From Kalmusia sp. IMI 367209 (lineage: Eukaryota > Ascomycota > Dothideomycetes > Pleosporales > Didymosphaeriaceae): DNA of 64,000 bases. Positions 55,476 through 64,000 of the stretch are shown here, piece after piece. The translations under genes were made by a program, and so were the position numbers. The notes beneath the pieces were generated by a model. The model ran no database searches. It was not told where the DNA came from and worked only from the letters and a program-made list of their open reading frames with translations. The stretch is from contig JAPEUQ010000018.1 of NCBI GenBank assembly GCA_027946365.1, positions 186,001 through 250,000 on the forward strand. The letters run 5' to 3'. How positions within the stretch are numbered: position 1 is the first letter of the stretch; each line of letters begins with the position of its first letter.

Positions 55476-58400
55476 ATGGCGCGACGAAGTGGAAGCTTCG
55501 GGATTCCCTCAGGCACCGGCGAAGATCTGATACGAACATTATCACATACTTTTTCGAGAAAATCGCATCATTCCGATCGTGACAACGAAATCGAGATATG
55601 GGACGATGCGGAGGTCAGCGGAGAGGACGATGATTCGGCCAAGACGAGGGTCGACGATTGGAAACTTGCATCCTTCGTAAAGGACATTCCACTCAATGAC
55701 CAGGCAGAGGGAAGGAAGCTCGGTGTCACCTGGAAGGGTCTCACCGTCAAGGTGGTACCTTCAGATGCGATGCTACAGGAGAACGTTCTGAGCCAGTTCA
55801 ACATCCCGCAACAGATCAAAGAAGGACGACACAAGCCAGGTCTGAGGACCATTCTGGATGCCAGTTCGGGCTGCGTCAAGCCAGGAGAGATGCTTCTTGT
55901 CTTAGGAAGACCAGGCAGTGGTTGCACTACCTTGCTGAAGATGCTGGCGAACAAACGAAAAGGGTATGCTTGACCAAATTGTCCCGATGTCTTTCCACTA
56001 ACACGATGAAAATCAGATACTCAGAAGTCGAGGGGGATGTTCATTGGGGTACGCTCGATGCTAAAGAGGCAAAGCAGTACCGCGGGTCCATCGTTATAAA
56101 CACAGAAGAGGAACTCTTCTTCCCAACTCTCACAGCTGGAAAGACCATGGACTTTGCAACCCGCCTCAATGTTCCTCATCATTTACCTAAAGACGTAGAT
56201 AACGTGGAAGAATTCCGACAGAAGTTCAAATCCTTTTTGATGGAGTCTATGGGCATCTCACATACCGAAGATACGAAAGTGGGCGACGCTTTCGTTCGAG
56301 GTGTATCAGGTGGTGAGAGGAAGCGAGTTTCGATCATTGAGACGATGGCCACCCGAGGAAGCGTTGTTTGTTGGGACAACTCCACACGTGGACTGGATGC
56401 TTCGACAGCTTTGGAATACACAAGAGCTCTCCGATGCTTGACTGATGAACTAGGTATTGCCACCATCGTCACGCTGTACCAAGCTGGCAACGGCATATAC
56501 GAACTGTTTGACAAAGTCCTCGTCAAGGACGAGGGCAAGCAAGTCTACTACGGTCCTCGTGCAGAGGCTCGCCCTTTCATGGAGTCTCAAGGATTTATCT
56601 GCGGCGACGGAGCCAACGTAGCCGATTTCTTGACCGGTGTCACTGTACCGAGTGAACGTAAGATTCGTCCGGATTTCGAGTCGCGTTTTCCACGCAACGT
56701 TGGCGAACTTGAGCTAGCATACCGCCAGTCCACTATCAAGGCCACCATGGATCAGGAGCTAAATTATCCAGCGACTGAAGAAGCCAAGAGTAATACACGG
56801 AGCTTCCGTGACGCCATTACGTTAGATCGGTCACCGCACCTCCCAAAGACTTCGCCCATGACAGTCTCGTTTAAGGACCAGGTAAAAGCATGCGTCATCC
56901 GCCAGTACCAGATTCTCTGGGGAGACAAAGCAACCTTCTTCATCAAACAAGGCTCGACTCTGATTCAGGCTCTGATTGCTGGATCTCTATTCTACAATGC
57001 CCCTGCAAACTCCGCAGGTTTGTTTGTGAAAGGAGGAGCACTTTTCTTAGGCTTGCTGTACAACGCCTTGATGGCTATGTCCGAAGTTACAGATTCATTT
57101 GCTGGGCGACCCATTCTTGCTAAACATAAGAACTTTGCCTTCTACAACCCCGCCGCATTTTGTATTGCTCAAATTACGGCGGATGTACCCATACTGTTCT
57201 TCCAGGTGACCGTTTTCATCGTCATACTCTACTGGATGACCTTTCTTAAGGCAACAGCAGCTGCCTTCTTTACCTGTTGGTTCATAGTCTACCTGACTAC
57301 GTTTGTCATGACTGCATTCTTCCGCATGATTGGTGCGGCCTTTCCGAACTTCGATGCAGCGTCCAAGGTTTCTGGTTTTTCGTTGACGGCATTGATCCTT
57401 TATATTGGGTACCAAATCGCAAAGCCCGCAATGCACCCATGGTTTGTGTGGATCTATTGGATTGATCCACTCTCCTACGGCTTCGAAGCTGTCATGGCAA
57501 ATGAATTCAAGGACACTACGATACCATGCGCATTCAACAACCTTATACCCAACTATCTCCCTCAATACCTCGACTCTGCCCATCAGTCCTGTGCTGGTGT
57601 TGGGGGAGCTGCTCCAGGCGCCACTTCGGTCACCGGTGAAGCCTATCTCGCTAGCTTGTCCTATTCACCGTCCCACATTTGGCGAAACGTCGGCATTCTA
57701 TTCGCGTGGTGGATACTATATGTAGGGCTCACCATCTTCTTTACGCTGCGCTGGGACGACTCGGCCGGCTCAACTGGTGCTCTTCTTATTCCCCGCGAGA
57801 CCGCCAAAAAGGTTCCTGAGCACATCATCGCACCGTCTGACGAAGAGGCTCAAGTCGATGAGAAATCCACTCGCCCTGCCCCGAGCGGCAATGAAAATGC
57901 AGAGGCTACACAGGATACTGCATCGGAGAATCTCATGCGAAACACATCGGTCTTTACCTGGCGTAACCTCTCATATGTAGTCAAGACACCATCAGGCGAT
58001 CGTACCTTGCTCGATAATGTCCATGGCTATGTCAAGCCAGGCATGTTAGGCGCGCTCATGGGTTCCTCTGGTGCTGGTAAAACCACACTTCTCGATGTTC
58101 TAGCTCAACGAAAGACCGAAGGCACCATCCATGGAGAGATTCTAGTCGATGGGCGCCCGCTTCCTGTATCTTTCCAGCGCTCTGCGGGATACTGCGAACA
58201 GCTAGATGTGCACGAGCCCTTTGCGACTGTCAGAGAAGCTCTGGAATTTTCCGCCCTGCTTCGTCAAAGCCGAGACACGCCACGTGCCGAGAAATTGGCT
58301 TATGTTGATACCATCATCGACCTACTTGAGCTTCATGATCTTGAGCATACACTCATTGGCAGAATTGGAGCTGGCTTGTCAGTAGAGCAGCGAAAGCGTG

Positions 58401-59906
58401 TCACCATCGGTGTGGAGTTGGTATCAAAGCCTTCGATCTTGATCTTTCTCGACGAACCGACGTCTGGACTTGACGGTCAGGCAGCTTTCAATACCGTTCG
58501 TTTCCTGCGGAAACTTGCGGATGTCGGTCAAGCAGTTCTAGTTACTATTCATCAGCCTTCAGGTAAGCACTCTCCTTGATGATCCTCCCTCTTTGTACCT
58601 CGTATAACTGACCTCTTGTGTAGCCCAATTATTTTCTCAGTTTGACACTCTGCTCTTGTTAGCCAAAGGAGGCAAGACCGTCTACTTCGGTGACATTGGC
58701 GACAATGCGATTACGGTAAAGGAATACTTCGGCCGCTATGGAATGCCTTGCCCATCTGGGGCCAATCCCGCTGAGCACATGATCGATGTTGTGTCCGGAT
58801 CGAAGTCACACCAAGACTGGAACAAGGTTTGGCTGGAGTCTCCGGAAGCAGCTCGCATGCACCAAGATCTGGATAATATCATCACCGATGCAGCGAACAA
58901 GGAGCCGGGCACCAAAGACGACGGCCATGAATTCGCTACAGACATCTGGACACAAACTAAGATTGTGGTGCAGAGAGCCAACGTCAGCCTGTACCGGAAC
59001 ATTGACTATGTGAATAATAAGTTTGCGCTGCACATTGGTGTGGCACTATTCGTCGGATTCTCGTTCTGGAATATTGGAAACTCGGTTGCCGAGCAACAGC
59101 TTGTCCTCTTCGCTTTATTCAACTACATCTTTGTTGCGCCTGGTGTCATCGCCCAGCTACAGCCCCTCTTCATCGAACGTCGCGACATCTACGAAGCTCG
59201 CGAACGCAAGTCTAAAATGTACCACTGGAGTCCCTTCGTCACCGGCCTCATCGTATCTGAACTTCCTTACCTCGTCATTTGCGCTGTCCTATACTTCGCC
59301 TGCTTCTATTACACAGCCGGTCTGCCCACCTCCTCTGACAAAGCCGGTGCAACCTTCTTCGTCATGCTCATCTATCAATTCATCTATACCGGCATTGGCC
59401 AATTCGTCGCCGCTTATGCACCGAACGCCGTCTTCGCCTCGCTCGTCAACCCTCTTCTTATTGGCACACTCGTTTCCTTTTGCGGCGTCCTCGTCCCTTA
59501 TAGCCAAATCCAACCCTTCTGGAGATACTGGATGTACTACCTCAACCCATTCAACTATCTCATGGGCGCGCTGCTCGTATTCTCAGACTTTGACTGGGAT
59601 GTTACATGCACGGAGAACGAGTTCGCGCGCTTCGATCCGCCATCGAATCAAACTTGCTCTCAATATCTTGAAGCCTGGCTCCAGGGCCCAGGTGCGCGGA
59701 ACAATCTCATCAACCCAGACGCGACGAGTCAGTGTATGGTTTGCCAGTACACAAACGGGAGAGACTACTTGGCCACAGTAAATCTGAACGAGTACGTCTA
59801 TGGCTGGCGCGACGCAGGGATTTGTGTCATCTTCGCAATTTCAAGCTATGCCTTGGTGTACCTGCTGATGAAGCTGCGCACCAAGGCGAGCAAGAAGGCC
59901 GAATAA
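55476..59906 (+). CDS. Full-size PDR-type ABC drug efflux transporter (ABCG)
   Basis: Plasma-membrane exporter of azoles and other hydrophobic compounds, PDR/CDR family, with (NBD-TMD)x2 topology. Exons 55476-55963, 56017-58562 and 58624-59906 give 1438 residues. NBD1 has the fungal-type degenerate Walker [12 protein letters not shown] (from about residue 144), signature [11 protein letters not shown] and [14 protein letters not shown]2 has canonical [12 protein letters not shown], a changed signature [13 protein letters not shown], and [14 protein letters not shown]. This asymmetry is normal for the family. Each half ends in six spans; PDR blocks such as [20 protein letters not shown] and [13 protein letters not shown] are present. 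No drug-resistance phenotype can be deduced from sequence. The PDRE-like site upstream fits inducible expression. Confidence 0.95.
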
Positions 59907-61349
59907 AGCCGCTCCGTTTCCAATACATAAACGCTCTGCTCCTCACGGTAACGCTACTTAGACGAGGTTAAGTACGCGAAAGCTCGCTCTACCTCTACAC
60001 TATATTTCCTAATTGCTTTTCTCCTTTTATAGAACGGATTTTCGCCGGCGTTTGCTTAGAACATGTTTCCTTTAATGTCTTATGACATCGACGTTGGAGG
60101 CGCGCTCCTAAAATCCATATACCCATTTCCTTTGTCGCTCGACGTTGGAGGCGCGCTCCGCAAAACCCATATACCCATTTTCCTTGCATCGCACGACGTT
60201 GGAGGCGCGCTCCTAAAAGCTATATATAATTTCCTTAATTTGTTACTGGGATCGGAGGGACGGTACTAGACTGTATTAAGAAGGCTAGTCTGTTTGTTTG
60301 AGTATAATAGATGTTTGAGATTGAATCGTAACTTTTTTTTAAAAATGACGCATTTTTTAGCACATATCGTGAGGCAGGTAGGAGAAAGAAACGAGGCTGT
60401 ATTTCTAACCCTTCTCGTGTACCTTATTCGTAGTCAGGCTTTATGGTACATCTACAGGCTCGGAGTCATTGCCCCGTTCTTGTCCCATATGTGGTTTACT
60501 AGGAGAGTGTCATCTATGGCTTGGTACTAGACCTATTCGTAAGTGGGATTAGATAGAAGCTTGCTGTAGGGTTAAGCGTTACCGATATTTCAAGTCTTCG
60601 ATGCCTGCTTTGAGAAAAACCTAGTGGCGGAGGGAAAGAGAACGAAGATTTATATTGCTTCCTTCATACCACATATTCGGTAACCCTAACCCTTAAGTCT
60701 TATCATCTGGCACCTCTGTCCTCTATGGTAGAGATACAGTGAGCTATCGGCTGACTCTGGAAAGATAGAACCTCAAAATCACCTAGAGGTCGAAGTATCA
60801 AGTGCAACGGACCTCCTTTCGGCTCATAAAGTCACATATAGACGATTGACTAAAGTTCCTCATGCTGTACACACATTTTTCCTAATAGCTCGAACGCATA
60901 GCGCGAGGGCAAATGCGGGTAACTCGAGGTTTGTATTTGCCTTATGAACTTCACTACGCATTTATGTGTAGCGAAATGCAAAGTAATTTTCGTTTGTAAT
61001 TGGCTTATGATGCTCTCTGTAGGTTTGTCTGTAGCAAATGTCTCTCGATAGCGCGCTTGCTTTGGACTCCTCGTTTGACCTGAACGTACGACGAATCCCA
61101 CTGTATCTAGAAAATGTCAACCGCTCCTGGTCCAAGAAGACTTTTCTGTGAGCACATTCGATTTGCATGGTCCTCGACAACTTCGTCGGAGAGACATGCT
61201 GTAAGTCCCTTGGTCTACTAATGTTTTATATACTAATACTCGCGGAAGTTGAGAATTAACGGTGTGTATATACAGTACAGACACAGCTTCCATACGCTAC
61301 CTATACACTACACTTTCGAGGCTCCCATAAATCGCGGGCCAAATCTAAA
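59907..61349. other. AT-rich gene-poor region with tandem repeat
   Basis: 1.44 kb downstream of the ABC gene. It contains the three-copy tandem repeat at 60089-60213 and short open frames without recognisable protein. Base composition is more AT-rich than the gene-dense part. A degenerate mobile element is possible but no transposase remnant is visible. Confidence 0.45.
60089..60213. repeat. Three-copy tandem repeat, about 51-54 bp unit
   Basis: The 20-base core CGACGTTGGAGGCGCGCTCC occurs exactly three times, at 60089-60108, 60140-60159 and 60194-60213. Between the cores lie similar spacers ending in 'catatacccat'. The core contains the imperfect palindrome GGAG-GCGCG-CTCC. The GC-rich cores stand in AT-rich flanks, so they are not ordinary low-complexity sequence. 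Confidence 0.85.
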
Positions 61350-62144
61350 ATGTCTTCTCCTTCCACACCGAAGCCTCTCCATTCCAGGTAAATCATTTCT
61401 TCCATGAAAATACATGAATTACTAACGTCACTACAAGACAGCCGGTACCCCATCGGTTGGGACTTCGAAGACATGAAGGTCGGCACGACACCGGTATCAG
61501 AAACCTTGTGGTTTGTGCCCTGGGAGAACACCGAGTACTGTGGTCTCCAAAAAATTGATCCGTTCAACAAGGACCGCCTGCTGTTCTTCAGTGAGAAGAT
61601 TGTCAAGCAAGAACACGAAGGAACTAGCATCGTCATCGACGAGAACAGCGGCAAGATCGTGGGTTGCTACAAGACTCACGCGGACACTGATGATGGCGAG
61701 GTCACCAAGACTCAAATTCAGGAGCTCGAACACAGTCAGCACCGAAATGTTATTATTCACAATGAGCTGCTGCAAGTTCCCGAAGAGCAGCGTACCAAGA
61801 AGCATGCCGCTCAAATCTCCAAGGCTCAGCGGTATATGGACGACTTTCCGAACGATATTCGACGCCTGAACGGCCTACGTCTTGATCCACAGCCTTGGAG
61901 AATCGCCCACCACTTCCAGGGCGACCAACCAGTGGAGGCTTACAAGATTCATCCTGCCATGTCTGGCCAGATGTTCAAGAAGTATGGTGCTCAGTATCGT
62001 TATCTCGAGTACCGAATCCGCAAGGCCATGGGTGATACCTTCATAGAGGATCTCGGTCTCCCGCTCTACCGCCAGAATAATATCATGGTAGCCGAGAACG
62101 CTAGTGACTCTAAGATCAACCTAAGTGAGTCTGATTCTGATTAG
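61350..62144 (+). CDS. Unrecognised fungal protein, 246 residues
   Basis: Exons 61350-61387 and 61442-62144 join in frame (MSSPSTPKPLHSSRYPIGWD). I see no known domain. The protein is soluble and mixed in charge, with WFVPWENTEYCGLQ near the start, a Lys/Glu-rich middle, QPWRIAHHFQGDQPVEAYK, YRYLEYRIRKAMGD, and an acidic Ser/Asp tail (NLSESDSD). Codon use and the clean intron support a real gene although the surroundings are AT-rich and gene-poor. No function is offered. Confidence 0.65.
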
Positions 62145-63617
62145 AGTAGTCGCATGGAGAGCGGGAGTAAGTACCTTTGCCTAGATTTCCAAGGAGCAGT
62201 GATCGAATACTCATAAAAGATAGGGGCATCGATGATGAGAAAATATCATAATATGTGAGGATCGCCCTTTACCTGTGCCCATAGATTTGAATCTGACGAT
62301 TGGGAATAGACAAAATATAGGAAGAGTTTGGCGGATTGCGTAGTGCTAGTGGGCGGTGCCATGTAGATTTTTTACAATCACTCATTCCTCGTGTGCTTCA
62401 AACTCTGTGTAGTTGGGTAGCATGGCCTGCCACACGAGATTGAATTTTCTTTACCCAATAGCCTTTATCTTGGTCAAGAAGATATATCTCAACACCAGAT
62501 CTGCGATTACCGATGCATAGGTTTTGATAACATTTTTATTTGGTAAGCATTTGCTAACGGTGCTTGACTACGTAACATTTCTATCATGATTTTCCGTCTA
62601 TGTGCGAGTGGGGAATAAGAGTGCTCGAAAATACTACCTTACATGCGAATGGATAGCGTACGATCTCGCTATATACTTCAATATTCCACAGACACACGCA
62701 AATATCAAATTATAGAAGATGACAAAATACGGGATCGATGGGGAGCCCGATCGTATATGATTGGTTGTTGGAAGCTGTGATCTGCATATCTATGAGACTC
62801 AAGAGGACACCAATTCATTCACAAGGTCATACAATTTTCGATGGTACAATTAGACTCGATACGACCAAAGGGATCTAGTAGTGAAATTGATTTAATCTAT
62901 CGTGACTCTGGTCGTGGCTCTTATAAGTAGATAGGGGGTGCGATAACTTATGAGAGCACTCGTGCATTCGGTCATTGCAGAGTATTGGGTCATTGAGGAC
63001 TAATAGAGTGTCTTGAAAACCATTGGGTCATTGCAGAGAACATGGGATTATTACAGAAAAGTCTTTATTGATTGATGAGGACACGAATCTCTGCCAAGAA
63101 GCGTACACCGGTTAAATCAAATGAACGCCTGAAGGCTGTTTACATGTGCCGTGTGGCAATACTATCCTTGCACCGCAGCCCACCTCTTGGCCACCCAACG
63201 GAGAGTATAGAACGAATCGCATGCTATTGACTCGTGATTGTCCGCTGCCTCGTTCCATACATCAGCCACATGCAAATCGATAGCATAGAACCAATGAAAT
63301 CAGACCAATGAATTCTTCTAGCCGGTGTGGATTGGTTGCCGTGATACTGCTTTGATGCAGGAGTGAGTGGACTCCCCGTGCTCGCTACGATGATTGCCTT
63401 TTCCGCCTGCTATCCGCCTTTTTGCGAACCACTAAAGCAGCTGCACACGCACATTGGCGGGTTTCTGCAACCTCAAAACCTACCATAATACTTATATCAG
63501 CCATCATCCGACTAAAGACTGCCGATTTAGTCATTGTTCTTCTCATTCGATTTTACTTCTTTTGTCAAGCTCCACACTTCAAACGATACTAACCTCATAA
63601 GTGCTCTTCAAGGCGAT
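62145..63617. other. AT-rich gene-free region
   Basis: 1.47 kb with no supported gene. Three copies of GGTCATTG (62970, 62989, 63026), two of them extended to GGTCATTGCAGAG, form a small direct-repeat cluster. The last 150 bases are the probable promoter of the gene at the right edge. Confidence 0.4.
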
Positions 63618-64000
63618 ATGAACCAATCAATGGCCGTCGTGCTTAACCGTCTTCCTCGCATGAGGTTGCCTTCAATGTCGTGGGGCTTGGTGTTCATCTG
63701 CCTTCTATGCGGCACTCTGATCCCACACGCGGCCGCCCTCGACAGTTACGAACTCGGTCCAATCAGGCAACACCACCCTAGCCACAGACATGCAGGACAA
63801 GGGTTCTTTATCCAGTGCTGTCTATTGATTGGTGGTACCGCTTTGACAATATCGAGCAATCTACTAGGACCACTCATGGGCATCTCAAGCTTGCTGTGGC
63901 TGATGATGCGCAATGATTCGGCCATCGATCCCAGACTAGCGTGGATGTGAGTCGTTCTCTCCGGTCGGGTTCCAATCGAGTTCCCTAGAGTTGCTGACCT
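63618..64000 (+). CDS. Partial gene, membrane or secreted protein (5' end only)
   Basis: The first exon runs from the ATG at 63618 to a probable GTGAGT donor at 63947 and gives 109 residues before the window ends in the intron. The start contains a hydrophobic segment (WGLVFICLLCGTLIPHAAAL) resembling a signal peptide or anchor. A second hydrophobic stretch follows (GFFIQCCLLIGGTALTISSNLLGPLMGISSLLWLMM). No family is recognised; the rest of the gene lies outside the window. Confidence 0.5.

Noticed and set aside
60681..60692. Telomere-like CCCTAACCC
   Set aside because: There are fewer than two repeat units, so it is chance or an old remnant, not an interstitial telomere.

Overview
The window is nuclear DNA from a filamentous ascomycete, most likely a Dothideomycete (Pleosporales-like). 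Genes carry short 45-60 bp GT-AG introns, lie on both strands without operons, and include typical Pezizomycotina families (HET protein, Sit1-like siderophore transporter, full-size PDR ABC transporter, Dal5-family carrier, fungal PABA synthase). Splice junctions were assigned by reading frame and protein continuity, and all assembled exons keep frame. I found no rRNA, tRNA or CRISPR. The species call is an inference from gene style, not from a match.

Left part (1-29.8 kb) is mostly housekeeping: Na+/phosphate symporter PHO89 (-), splicing factor CWC21 (-) divergent from eIF2 chaperone CDC123 (+), Golgi tether COG1 (+) convergent with PABA synthase (-), an MFS carrier (-), Rab GTPase YPT1 (-), mitochondrial GTP/GDP carrier GGC1 (-), an SDR epimerase (-) divergent from an unrecognised, probably mitochondrial protein (+), endocytic scaffold EDE1 (+), a WW protein (+) and a Tda3-like FAD oxidoreductase (-).

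Middle part (30-53.9 kb) is more accessory. It holds a 5'-truncated, frameshifted gene remnant, an aldehyde dehydrogenase (+), a siderophore-type MFS transporter (-) with iron-GATA consensus sites upstream, a 980-residue HET protein (-) with a proline-rich repeat front end, and a PTR2 peptide transporter (+). Next come an F-box-like gene with an in-frame stop, a TauD/Jlp1-type dioxygenase (-) divergent from a Dal5/Soa1-family transporter (+), an aldo/keto reductase, an unrecognised 607-residue protein, a small tail-hydrophobic protein and an F-box protein.

Right part (54-64 kb) holds a PDR-type ABC transporter whose promoter contains a PDRE-like palindrome overlapping a CGG-N12-CCG element. 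AT-rich, gene-poor DNA follows, with a three-copy tandem repeat, one unrecognised 246-residue protein and the first exon of a gene cut by the window edge.

The most coherent functional units are the putative sulfonate pair (uptake plus oxygenolytic cleavage, about 44.2-47.6 kb) and the two transporters with matching regulatory motifs (iron-GATA/Sit1 and PDRE/PDR). Several genes carry single-base lesions (30.45 kb, 28.20-28.22 kb, 43.07 kb) that are either real decay or homopolymer/base-call errors.
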